The notes beneath the pieces are model-generated. The model saw nothing but the letters and a program-made list of their open reading frames with translations. It ran no database searches and was not told the origin of the DNA. A stretch of 64,000 bases of DNA from Voacanga thouarsii (lineage: Eukaryota; Streptophyta; Magnoliopsida; Gentianales; Apocynaceae). Made by a program: the position numbers and the translations under genes. The stretch spans positions 4,030,001 to 4,094,000 of the forward strand of contig JANUWF010001218.1 in the NCBI GenBank assembly GCA_026120185.1, in the 5' to 3' direction. Positions 23,095 to 34,560 of the stretch are shown here, piece after piece. The number at the start of each line of letters is the position of its first letter. The stretch's first letter is position 1.

Positions 23095-24845
23095 AGTGGT
23101 ATCAGAGCATGAATTTGATTGACTTAGGGAGCATGTTAGTTAATAAAAATGGATAAGAACATTGTTTGGAGCTTAAATATGTGATCCGTCGCTGTTTATG
23201 GTATAGGATATGGTTTCTGCAATTTTCATGAACTCACTGTAAATTTTTGGTTGATGAGTTTGGATCATGTAAACCTAATTTAAATCGGTATAGGCAGTTG
23301 TTGTTTTGGTTTGGATGAGTTTTTGTAATGTAAAATGTCCAAAGTAGCCAAAGGAAGCAATCCCAGAAGAAATTGCAGAGAAACTGGACGCAGGAAACAT
23401 TCTGGAGAAGAAGAGAACTGTTCATAAGCCATGGAGCCGAGCCGAGCCGCCTCCAAGCTGCTACAGAAATTGTGAGACAGGCCACGTTGTTCGCGCCTTG
23501 GAGCCAAGCCGGATTGTATAAAAATTGAGCCGAATTCAATTTGAAATTTGCAATTGAGATTCGGGTTCATGCGCGGGTCTTCGGGTCAACACGTGGGTTG
23601 CGTGCAGAGGAGAAGCGGGCGCGGGCGGGTGGGTCGCGGGTTGAGGAATTCTCGATCCGGTGCATCGCGGTCTCAGTGGACCGCAGGCCAAATGGGCCTG
23701 GATCTGGTGCGGCCGGTGCAGTGGACCGCCAGTCAAATTTTTTTTTAAATTTTAATTTGAGTCCTATACCAGGCGAAGTTAATATTTTTGCAATAGTTTA
23801 TATTCTTGGAATATATTTGCATGAAAAATATTAGTAAAGGATTTTAGGATTAAACAAGATCATTAATTCATTAATTAATGTGTTTAATTCTATTATTTAG
23901 GCACATAGGTTTAAAAATAGAAAAGTATAAAAACGTTTACTGTTTTCTAGCATGCTATTTATTTTGTGTACCTATGTGCGCGGTTTCTCAAAGACCAAAG
24001 TCTTTGGGAATATTTATGCAAGGAAAACATTTTTCTTTAAAAACTTAAATGGTTATTTTAACTTGAACAAAATTAATCCTTGAATATTTTCTTAAAGGAT
24101 TTAATCATTGACATAGAAAATATGTTGGATTTAGATATTTTTGTAAGTTAAAATAGAAAGCCATTTTATTTTATTTTGCAAAAGAAAAATTATTTTGTTA
24201 AGTAAAATTGAGACCAAAGTTTCGGAAAAGTTTTAATTAGAAAATTTTAAAATCATTAAGTTTTAATTTAAATAAAATTGGTCCATGGAAAAATCTCTCA
24301 AAGGATATAATCCTTGGCATAGAGATTTTGATGGACTTGGATATTTTATTTTTAAGTTAAAGAAAACTTAATGGAAATTTTCAAAAGGATATTTTTCCAG
24401 AAAACTTTATTTTAAAAGACTAAGTGGGAAAGGGGTTCCAACGGCCCCACGGCTTCCATTACGGTCCTCATTAGAGATCGTATGTCCTCTCGCGTCACCC
24501 TGGGAGTGAACCCTATAGGATGGGGATACCACAATGATCTAGATCTAATGGAAGGATGTAATTAATAACCCGGGACGCGTACTATAATCGGCCAGCCCAC
24601 GTTGGAAGTAATAGTGCAAGGAATGTCCATAAGAAATGAGAGGAAACGGCCATCCCACGATGGAGTTATTTTCTAGATCATTACCTAGAAGGGAAATTGA
24701 TTTGTGGTGGTTATTACACTTAGCTTAGGGAACTGTTAATCTTCCAAAGAAGCTATGTCAATTTTCCTAAGAGCCAAATTAATTTCTGTACACAAATTTA
24801 TTTTCACAAACTCAATTCTTTCTTTTATTATTCAATTTTTCGAAA
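23095..24845 (+). other. Copia-B primer binding site and long 5' leader
   Basis: The primer binding site TGGTATCAGAGC (23097-23108) is a perfect match to the plant initiator-Met consensus. The 1.75-kb leader is non-coding. It has a GC-rich patch (23560-23740), a roughly 210-219-bp direct duplication (23993 and 24212), and two near-identical CGGCCA-CCCACG-TGGA motifs (24589-24606 and 24647-24664). All but the GC-rich patch have counterparts in Copia-A. Confidence 0.75.
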
Positions 24846-27800
24846 ATGGTGGGAGGTTCTTTTAGTCATTTGGCCGTTATTCTCCGTGGGAATAAGTTAA
24901 CGGGACCAAACTATGTGGACTAGAAGAGGAACCTGGACATAATACTTACAGTCGGAGAGTATTAGTGTGTCCTTTACGAAACCTGCCATGTTATCGGGTA
25001 AGGTTCCACCGACAATGAGCGGGAGGCTGTGAAGGTATGGAAGAAGGCTAATGAAATGGCACGTTGCTATATACTAGCCTCCATGTCTAATATGCTCCAG
25101 TCTAAATACGAGCATATGGCTTCAGCGTATGGCATTAGTCATTCATTGGCCATTATGTTCGTGGATAAGAGTCGGCCCACAAGACAGGAGGTTTTTCAAA
25201 CTATAATACACTTTAAGATGGCTGAGGAAGCATTAGTCAGGGAGCATATGTTCAAGATGATTGCTGCTTTCGAGGAGGCGGAAATCTTAGGGGCATTCAG
25301 TGACCCCGAGAGCCAAGTGGACATGGTTCTCGAATCTCTACCGGATTTCTTTACTCAGTTCAAACTAAATTACAATATGAGTTTGACTGAGGTGATAAAG
25401 GAATTTCAGATGGTAGAGAAGGTCATGAAGCCATATTTATTGGCCATGATTGCTAAGGCTTCTTCCTCAAGAACTGGGTCCAAGCCCAGAAAGTTTAAAA
25501 GGAATAAGGGAAATGCAGTAGCCCAGCCCAAGACCCAGCCCAAAGACAAACCTAAGGGCAAGTGCTTCAAATGTGGGAGGAAGGGACACTGGAAAAAGAA
25601 GTGTCCAGATCTTCAAACTAAGAAAAATCCCACATGTAATGTTCTCTATATAGAGTCTATATCAATGGTTGGATCAACTTCCATTGAGATTGTTGATTCA
25701 GGAGCCACTGATCATATTTGTAACTCCTTGGAGGGGTTTAGAAAAATAAGTAGACTCATGAAGGGTGAACATAGATTACGTGTGGAAATGGAGCACAAGT
25801 CTGGGCCCTTACAGTGGGAGAGCTGGATCTTGTTTTTTATTGTAATAAGAAAGTGGTTTTAATAGATATTTTGTATGTACCTGGTTTTCGTCAGAATTTG
25901 ATTTCAGTTGCGAAACTTATAAATCAAGGATATTCTGAATATTTTCATTCTGATATTTCTATCAGTAGAGATGGAGAAATATTATGTACTGGGCATATAT
26001 ATAGAAATCTATTCTATTTAAGCCCTATTAACAATCAATCAAATAATGCTCAATTTGAACATTTACTTAAGAAGAGAAAGACTAATATCAATGACTCAAA
26101 ACTTTGGCATCTGAGGTTGGGTCACATCAACTCAATTAGGATTCAGAGGCTAATCCATGATGGGCCTTTGGGCTCATTGAGATTGGAAAATTGGCCTCAG
26201 TATGAATCTTGCTTATTGGGAAAGATGACCAAATGGTATTTTATCCATAAGGCAGATAGTGCCAAGGAGGTACTGAGTCTTGTTCACACTGATGTGTGTG
26301 GTCCCTTGTCTACACTAGCTAGAGGAGGATTTGAATCCTTCATCACTTCCATGGATGATTGTACAAGGTTTGGTTACGTTTACCTGATGAAACGCAAGTC
26401 TGACTCTTTTGACAAGTTCAAAGAGTTTAAGGCTAAAGTGGAGCGTCAGACAGGTAAATTAATCAAGACCTTACGATCGGATCGTGGTGGAGAGTACCTC
26501 CTTGGTGAATTCAAGGACTACATGGTACATCATGTGATAGTATCTCAGCTCTCTGCGCTGGGGACACCTCAGTAGAACGGAGTAGCTGAAAAAAGGAACA
26601 GGACATTGATGGAAATGGTTAGAAGCATGATGTCTCATGCTACTCTTCCAGTATCTTTTTGGGGATATGCTCTGGAAACAACGACATACATTTTGAACTT
26701 GGTACTTTTCAAATCAGTACCTAGGACTCCCTATGAGATATGGACTGGGTGTAAGCCAAGTTTGAATCATCTCAGGATATGGGGTTGTCCAGCTTATGTA
26801 CTGATCATGGGAGACAAGTTGGAACGAAGATCAGAATTATGCTATTATGTTAGGTATCCAAAAGGAACAAATGGAGGTTACTTCTATCATCCTAAGGAGT
26901 AGAAGGTATTGGGTAGTACCAATGCTAGATACTTAGAGGATGATCAATGTATTTCCACGAAAGGTTCAACTAGGTTGGAACTCGAAGAGAAGTTATCTTC
27001 GGAAGCAACTTCTTCTGACTCAATTGTGGAACAAGAAGAGGCACAGCCTCAAGAGCTTGTACAAATGGTACCTTGTCGCAGTGGGAAAGTGTTTATGGTT
27101 CTAGATAGATGGAATGGAGAAGCTTTTGAGCTGGTCTCTGACCATCAGGAACAAGACCCCACTAGATACGAGGAGGTAATTGCTGATGCCGATGCAAATC
27201 TATGGCAAGAAGCAATGAAAGCCGAGATTGAATTTATGTACTTCAATCAGGTTTGGGATCTTGTAGCTTTACCTGAAGAGATAAAACCCATTGGGTGTAA
27301 GTGGGTGTACAAGAGGAAGAGGTGAGCGGATGGGAAGATGGAAACCTTCATAGCTAGGCTTGTGGCAGAAAGGTATACTCAGAAAGAAGTGATTGATTAT
27401 GAGGATACTTTTTCCCCTGTGGCCATGCTTAAATCCATCCGTATCCTCCTTACCATCGCATATCACTATGACTACGAGATATGACAAATAGATGTCAAGA
27501 CGGCATTTTTGAATGTCCATCGTAGCAAAGACATTTATATGTCCCAACCGGAAGGTTATATTGCTGAAGGCCAAGAACATATGGTTTGTAGGCTTAAGAA
27601 GTCTATTTTTGGACTTAAGCAAGCATCGAAAGTGTGAAACATTCGTTTTGATGAGACTGTAAAGTCTTACGGCTTTATTCAAAACGAGGATGAACCATGC
27701 ATGTACAAGAATCTTAAGGGGTTTAATGTGGTTTTTCTTGTCTTGTATGTGATGACATTCTACTCATTGGATATGATGTAGGGTCATTGTTATCTACAGA

Positions 27801-28354
27801 GGTTTGGCTATCTAGTCAATTCAATATGAAGGACTTGGGAGAAGCTAGCTACATTCTCGTGGTTAGACTTTTTAGAAATAGGAAGTAGAGAATGTTAGGA
27901 TGATCCCAAGTCGCATACATTGACAAGATGCTGGCTAAGTATAACATGGACTCATGTAAGGGAACTCTAATCTCTTGCAGATATGGGTTGTCTCTTTCTT
28001 CAAGGGACTGTTCTAAGTCTCAAGAAGAAAAGGACAAAATGAGTAGGATTTCCTATGCTTCAGCTGTTGGAAGTCTCATGTACTCCATACTATGTACTAG
28101 GCCAGATATCTGCTTTTCCATAGGCTTAGTTAGCAGATATTAGTCAAACCTTGGGGAGGTTCATTGGCATGATGTAAAGCATATTCTTCAGTACCTCAAA
28201 GGAACTTTGGAACCACAAGGAGGGGAAGCATATTGTGAGGTAGCACCACCTGGACCAGGATTTCATCCAAAGACGGGATGTGGTGGTGGTACAGATTGCC
28301 TCTGTGAACAATCTAGCAGATCCATTCATCAAACCTTTGGCTGAGGGTCTTTAA
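24846..28354 (+). pseudogene. gag-pol: Copia-B gag-pol polyprotein, inactivated
   Basis: Gag starts at ATG 24846. It has a UBN2/DUF4219-like gag core and zinc knuckle CFKCGRKGHWKKKC (about 25562-25603). Protease has IVDSGATDHIC. Integrase is about 26100-26900 and keeps the Glu in GVAEKRN. RT follows (about 27340-28140), then a remnant of RNase H. Damage: stop at gag codon 26 (24921-24923), stops at 26573-26575 and 26900-26902 (Gln codons changed to TAG), TGA at about 27482, and a one-base deletion inside the RT YVDD motif near 27750. About 0.3 kb of RNase H, including the TMEAEY and YCDN motifs kept by Copia-A, is deleted near 28208. Confidence 0.9.
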
Positions 28355-28410
28355 AAGACACTTAGACGCCATTGGGGTGGGCACCTATGGACTTACCTAC
28401 TCTTAGAGTG

Positions 28411-28422
28411 CAAGTGGGAGAT
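28411..28422 (+). other. Copia-B polypurine tract
   Basis: CAAGTGGGAG at 28411-28420, two bases before the 3' LTR start. It is the same core as in Copia-A and Copia-D1. Confidence 0.8.
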
Positions 28423-30532
28423 TGTTGGGAATATGCCCTCTTAAGACTAGTTTTCTGATGAAAATATCGAATATGTTAATAAAAGAATTTATTTGTTAGA
28501 AATCGTTTGTGAATTTATTTTCTTTATTTGTGTACATTTTCATTTGGAATAGACCCATTGTGTATAAATAAGTGATCCATGTGAATGGAGGTCTTTCACA
28601 GTAAGGTATGGATCATGGGTTATTTAAACACATAAACAATTGTTCTTAACCGATTGATGAGAATGAGAATCTCTTCATGTTTAGGTTATTATGTTATGAA
28701 TTCCAAGTAGGGAATGGCTTACCTTTAGCCAGTAAGTAGTCCACTCACTTCATGATATAAGCGTATTTCGAATACGTAGAACAGGACTAGTAGTAGTGGT
28801 TTCTAAAAAGTATTATATGGTAGAAACCTAGTCTACTACTGCTACATGTGGACTAATACTCTATGACTTGAGTATGAGTGGGTGGTCTGGCGAAACTGGA
28901 AGCATATGCTTTGATATACTATAGTTGAGGTTCTATCGGAGGGCCAATATACTTGTATGTTGAGTATGTGTGACTAGTTAGTTAAGACAGACTTATACAA
29001 GATAGTTTCTACACTTTATCGCCCCCTGTGGTTGTCTGAATGATCTAAATATCCAGGGTCCTGGAAAACGTAACTTGGATGTTTGCTTTAGGGTCGCTCC
29101 CTTGGAAAGCGGAAACACTTCAGGAAGACGTGGATCACTGGAGTAGAGGCCTAAAGATGATAGATGTCTTTTAGAGATGTGTTAGTACACTTCTTCCTCT
29201 CTAAATATACGACGATGTGTAGAAATGTATTTTAGTCATTTCACTTGTAGGTCGAAGACTCTGCTAATGCAGCATTGTCCTTGGGGTCAATATTTCCTTA
29301 TGGTGATATTAGGAAATATTTAAAATGTAAAATACATCTATTTATATAGCAGGGGTATTTTGGTCATTTTAGTAGCCAAGGTGATGTGTCTTTTTGGTCC
29401 TTGGAATAGCCCGTAAGTCCTAATTAATTTTTGGATTGAGAAAATGATCTCAGTTGAGAGAGTTTTATTTTATTCGGGAAGTTTAATTTATTATTAGATT
29501 GGAATAAAATAAATAGAGAGAAATTTATTATCTGGTTTAATTGGTTAATTAATTATTCAGGATTTGGGTTCAGTTTGAATAATTAGAAAATTAACCGAGA
29601 CTTAAACTAGAGGAAAATAATTATTACTTAATTATTTATTGGGTTATTTATTTAATTAAATCCCAAGAAATAAATAATTATAGTTTAATTATTTTTTGGT
29701 TTATTTGGGTTCATTTATTATTTATTGGGTTATTTATTTAATCCCAAGAAAAATAATTAATGTTTATTATTTTGAATTTTTCGGGTCCAAGAAAAATAAT
29801 AAATATTATTTTGGCCCAATAGCCTGGACCATAGGATTTTTCCGAACACAGTTTAGAAGAGTTTGGAATGAAGCCGAAATTTATTTTGTAAATAATATTC
29901 GGGTATAAAATTTCAAGAATATTATTTTTATCAAAATAATTATGTTTGGTTTCATGACTCTTGGCTTTTTGTGTGGAAAAATAAAATAAAAGAAAAAAAA
30001 TATACTCTCTCCTCTCGTGTCTCTTGATGTTCTGTTTTCTGGCTTTTGGTTTTGTTTGTTTTTACATAAGAAACCAAGCCATGCCAACAGATGGTTTATT
30101 GAATGAAAAGTCTCTGTCTCTCTCGTGTTCCTAGCTTTTGGTTTTCTGGCTTATGGCCTTTGTTGGCTATAACAGATGAAAAGCCAATAGATGGCTATGA
30201 TGATGAACGGAGAGTTTGTGAAAAATTTAGTGAGATCATCTTCTTCATTCCATTTAGTTCTCACCAACTGGAAACTAGGCTGGGAATATTCCTTGAACTG
30301 AAAAGTCATGCATTGTTCATTTCCACCGGAGGAAAGAAGAAGAAGACAGTGCATTGGACGGATGAAGATGAAGCTGTTCTTGAGCTTCAATTGATTCAAT
30401 CATGTTCTTCATGTTTTTAAGACTCCAAGAGGTATGTTTTTATCCCACCATGCTGCTGCCTTACTCTGGTTTATGTTCTTGTTCCTCCATTTTCATATCG
30501 TGAGCATGCTCTGTAAATTTGTCAATCCTTCA
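28423..30532 (+). repeat. Copia-B 3' LTR
   Basis: 2110 bp, starting TGTTGGGAATATGCCC and ending CAATCCTTCA, nearly identical to the 5' LTR. It contains the U3 near-palindrome (28762-28776) and the LTR open frame (30103-30420). The next bases are Gypsy-1 RT codons (YER then MPFGL). Confidence 0.92.
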
Positions 30533-32702
30533 TATATGAGAGGCTTTTGATGCCATTTGGGTTATCAAATGCACTTAGTACTTTCATGAGATTGATGCGC
30601 TATGTATGGCAAGAATATATTGGAAATTTTGTTGTGGTGTATTTTGATGATATTTTGATTTATAGCAAAACTTATGAAGATCATTTGCATCATCTTAAAT
30701 GTGTTCTTATTGCCCATAGAAGAGAAAGGTTATATGTGAACTTTGAAAAATATTCATTTTGTTTGGAAAAGATAACTTTTCTTGGTTATATTGTAAGTTC
30801 AAAGGATATTGAAGTTGATGAAGAAAAGGTCAAGGCAATACAGGAGTGGCCAACACCTATATCTATGACTGAGGTAAGAACTTTTCATGGATTAGCCAGT
30901 TTTTACAGGCGATTCATTAGAAATTTTAGCACAATAGCTGCCCCATTGACTGAAGTTATAAAAAAGAATGTAGGGTTTAAGTGGGGAGAATAATAAGAAA
31001 AGGCTTTTATTGCTTTGAAATTAAAATTGAGTGAAGCCCCATTGTTGTTCTTGTCTAATTTTGAAAAAGCTTTTGAAGTGGAATGTGATGCTACTGGAAT
31101 AGGAATAGGTGTTGTGTTGACTCAGGATAAAAAACCTATTGCATTTTTTAGTGGGAAGCCATTAGGAGCACCCTTGAATTATTCCACTTACGACAAGAAA
31201 TTGTATGCATTAATGATGACCTTACGCCATTAGCAATATTATTTGTTACCTAGGGAATTTATCATCCATACTGATTATGAAACATTAAAGCATCTTAAAG
31301 GCTAACAAAAGTTGAACAAAAGGTATGCCAAATTGATGGAGTTCATTGGTACATTTTTATATGTGATCAAATATAAGAAAGGTAAGGATAATGTAGTAGT
31401 CGACGCATTATCTCGCAGGTATGTGCTTTTAAATTATTTAGATGCAAAATTACTTGATTTTAAACTTATTATGGATTTATATGTAAAGGATGATGAGTTG
31501 GGAGAGATTTATCACACTTGTGAAAAATATGCTTTCCAAAAATTTTATAGGCATGATGGGCTTTTGTTTAAAGAGGGTAGACTATGCATACACAAATGAT
31601 CATTGAGGGAATTGTTAGTAAAAAAAGCTCATAGAGGAGGTTTAATGGGACATTTTGGGAATTCAAAAATATTAGGTATTTTGCAAGAGTATTTTTATTG
31701 GCAAAACATAAGGGAAGATGTAAAGATGTATTGTAATTTATGTATAACATATAGAAGAGCCAAGTCTAAAACACTACCCCATGGTTTATATACTTATTTA
31801 CCCGTTCCTAATGCACTTTAGTTAGATATTTCAATAAATTTCATATTAGGATTGCCATGGACCAAGAGGGAAAAATATTCTATCTTTGTAGTTGTAGATC
31901 GATTTTCTTAGATGGCTCATTTTATTTCTTATGCAAAAACTAATAATGCTACTTATATTGTAGGTTTATTCTTCAAGGAAGTGTTACGATTGTACAGGTT
32001 ATCATGGAACATAGTATTGGACAGGGATACTAAATTTTTAAGTCATTTTTGAAAAATATTGTGGTAAGCTTAGAATAAACTTGTTATTTTCAACAGCTTG
32101 TCACCCACAAACGGATGGACAAACGAAGGTTGTCAACCGGACCCTCACGCAACTACTACGGGCAATCACCAAAAGGAACTTGAAGAACTGGGAAGAATAT
32201 CTTCCACATATAGCGTTTGCCTATAATAGAACTGTCCATTCTACTACTACATATTCTCCTTTTCAAGTTGTTTATGTGTTTAATCCATTAATCCCTTTAG
32301 ATGTTGCCTGTAAATGAACGATTGAGTCTTAATGGGAAAAAGAAAGCTGAGATGGTTAAATTCATGCACGAGAAGGTTAAGGCTCTAATCGAAAAACGGA
32401 ATGAGGCCATTGTAAGCAAGCGCAACCAAGGACGAAAGTAGGTAATATTCGAACTAGGAGACTGGGTTTGGGTGCATTTGCGCAAGGAGAGATTTCCCAC
32501 CCAATGCAAATCAATGCTCAAACCGAGAGGAGATGGTCCATTTCAAGTTCTTAAGCGATATGGAGACAATGCTTACAAGATTGATCTACCAAGTGAGTAT
32601 AATGTAAGTGCTACTTTTAATGTAGCTGATGTTTCTCCTTATGATATAGGATATGATTCGAGGACGAATCCATTCCAAGAAGAAAAAAATGAAGGGAATT
32701 AA
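30533..32702 (+). pseudogene. pol: Gypsy-1 RT, RNase H and integrase, inactivated
   Basis: It resumes at [10 protein letters not shown] of RT. The catalytic YFDD is intact at 30640-30651, then the [12 protein letters not shown] and FEVECDATG motifs lead into RNase H. Integrase has an HHCC-type zinc region (about 31612-31760), the conserved Asp in DRDTKF, and TDGQT followed by Lys (32126-32128) where the catalytic Glu is expected. A C-terminal ATFNVADVSPYD segment ends at stop 32700-32702, inside the 3' LTR. Stops at about 30993, 31231, 31303, 31599 and 31821, plus a frameshift near 32060-32080, kill the frame. Confidence 0.9.
32677..32689 (+). other. Gypsy-1 polypurine tract
   Basis: The A/G-only run AAGAAGAAAAAAA lies directly before the 3' LTR start at 32690 and overlaps the end of the pol frame. 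This fits the primer for plus-strand synthesis. Confidence 0.6.
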
Positions 32703-33681
32703 CTTGGCCACATGAATCAAGCTCAAAAAGGGAGAGGACGAAATCGAAATAATACCGAGCTTGCTCGGTCCGTTGACGAGAGCCCGTGGCAAACAATTCC
32801 AAAACAACCTTCAAATATATCTACAAGCTCCTTTCAAGTGGGATAGCAAATGAACATTTCCAAAAGAGGATAAAAAACGGACCATGCTACTAGTGTACGA
32901 AAGACGTCTACCGGAAGCTGTTCGCACAGAAAAATGAAGCCTGCCAGAGTGGGCCCGGTGCCGGCTGAGGACTGGATCGACAATGGAATTCCTAATTTTT
33001 GACATGAAGTATTGTGCATCTAGAGCAGACTTGGCGCCGCCCTTAGGAGGCCTACTCGGCGCTTATCCTGTTCTAGAATCCGAATCCCTGATATTTTTTA
33101 GCTATTTTGGGGTCATTTTATAATATTTAAAAATATTTAGTTCAGGAATAGAACATCTTTATATAATGCTATTGTATTGTAAGAAAGAAAACAACATATT
33201 ACACATTTTAATATGAATGAAGATTCATCTTGAAGGCATGAAGCATGGAGAGATTCCTTGTTCAACTTCAATCCAAGACCAACTTAAGGGCTTAGTCCAC
33301 CATTGAGTAAGTATCTATAAACTCTAAGGATAATTCAACTAGGAAACCAATAAGGGTTCTTCTTATATGTCATTCAGGGTTCTTGTTGTTTCTTGTTTGA
33401 ATGCCCACGATTCCATATCTTTTGAGTTTTTGATTTTTTACTGAGTCAAGGGTTCTAAGGTGTTGTTGTGGTAGATCTTATCTACTAAATTTGGGGTTCT
33501 AAAAGCTAGTTTTTTTAGGGTTCTTTGTTTGTGGATAAATGTGTTACTTTGTTACTTTTCTTGATCTCTTTATGTCCTTTCATTATTTGTTTTGTTTGTC
33601 TTAAAGTCCTTCTCCTTTGTTAAAGTCCAAACAAAAGCCATTTTTAGATCTAGAAAGACTTCCTCCCTCAAGCACATATCA
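32690..33681 (+). repeat. Gypsy-1 3' LTR
   Basis: 992 bp, starting TGAAGGGAATTAAC and ending CACATATCA, followed by TSD TAAAT (33682-33686). The inverted repeat CCGAGC-TT-GCTCGG (32755-32768) is a compensated variant of the one in the 5' LTR. TATATAAT lies at 33160-33167. It lacks a ~130-bp GC-rich block present in the 5' LTR. Confidence 0.9.
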
Positions 33682-33836
33682 TAAATGGTGATTTGCAAGC
33701 TATTGGATTGATTGTGGTGGTGATTTGATACCGAATTATTGTAAGGTGTTCGGTTGAGGTATTGTGGATCTTTGACAAGAGATAACCTTTTCCTTTCCCC
33801 ATTTCTTTTGCACTTCTTTTTCTATACATCGTTCAT

Positions 33837-34560
33837 AGCATGTCCCAAACAAAGAGCCTCTGAGCTTCTACCTAAGAGAAAAATAGGCGAAGCTTCCTCT
33901 TCCCAATATCTCACTACTGACCCCGCCATTCTTAGGAGATAACTTATGGATGTTGAGTGTGAAGAAAGATGTAATACTAGGGCTAACAACAAGATAGTGG
34001 TCAAGAAGACCATAGATCCCAAGCTAGATAAGGACCCATACCTAGTAACCTTGTTTAGATAGATAGGTTAGACCCCCGTTTTAGATTTGATAGGTACCTA
34101 TTACTCAATATTGGTAAAGGAATTCTTTGTCAATATTTCAGACAAGAGGCATAGTATCCTGACGACCATAGACACTATGGTGAGGGGAGTTTCTATTCAT
34201 CTCTCTAGAGATTGTTAGCTGAGATTTTGAGGGTAAAGGATGAAGGACCTTGGTAGAGATAGATACCTAAATAAGAAGATCACCTTTGAGTCTAACTGGG
34301 ACTTCTTTGCTGCTCATTAGGAGTTTCAGCTGCATTATACCTAGGCTAGATCTACCATGATTTTACAAGTCACCAATACACCTTTTTAGCTCTGTCTTAT
34401 CATTTATACATCGCTTTTAGAGTCATTATTCTTATTAAGGCATGGGTGATTGACATTTATGCCCTTTACAAGATGATCCATTCATAGACTATTCCTCTAG
34501 CTTACTACTCCTGGGGGATTTAATGGCCTAGTTGAACTAAGTAGCCCAATAGGATTTGGT
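33837..34560 (+). pseudogene. Decayed env-like ORF ('putative plant transposon protein' type)
   Basis: An ATG near 33840 opens a frame that with shifts and stops reads a Lys/Ser-rich start, then LVKEFFVNI, then a VRGVSIHL-type segment. These two blocks match, in order and character, LVWEFYANL and VKGIDIEF of the third ORF of Copia-C (52319-52430). In plants this domain sits after pol in Athila-type Gypsy elements, in the env-like position. The Athila-type polypurine tract downstream (34940-34957) fits that reading. Many stops; not translatable. Function of the domain is unknown. Confidence 0.5.

Larger units (their letters stand above)
20985..30532 (+). mobile_element. Copia-B: Ty1/Copia element, plus strand
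   Basis: Two 2110-bp LTRs (20985-23094 and 28423-30532), primer binding site 23097-23108, leader, gag-pol 24846-28354, polypurine tract 28411-28420. It belongs to the same broad family as Copia-A (shared leader blocks, LTR start and pol). The LTRs are nearly identical, so this is one of the younger insertions. The right end abuts Gypsy-1 RT directly. The left end has TA in place of TG and is preceded by a ~40-bp fragment of the LTR's own interior. No TSD is visible. Confidence 0.92.
5454..33681 (+). mobile_element. Gypsy-1: Ty3/Gypsy element carrying nested insertions
   Basis: It is bounded by LTRs 5454-6576 and 32690-33681 that align from a TG start to a CA end, with perfect 5-bp TSDs TAAAT at 5449-5453 and 33682-33686. 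The order is gag, protease, RT, RNase H, integrase, as in Ty3/Gypsy. Its own DNA is about 8 kb; the rest is nested: solo LTR 8317-9816, LTR1 10131-20356 with Copia-A inside it, and Copia-B 20985-30532. The part of RT upstream of the MPFGL motif is missing. The pol ORF stop falls 13 bases inside the 3' LTR. I see no clear chromodomain, and the lineage within Gypsy is not resolved. Confidence 0.9.

Noticed and set aside
23541..23834. GC-rich overlapping ORFs (66-97 codons) in the Copia-B leader
   Set aside because: Several frames on both strands are open at once because of GC richness; no domain, and the homologous Copia-A leader has no counterpart.
32586..33019. Overlapping minus-strand ORFs in the Gypsy-1 3' LTR
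   Set aside because: They are antisense shadows of the pol end and LTR, with no domain and no matching frames kept in the 5' LTR.
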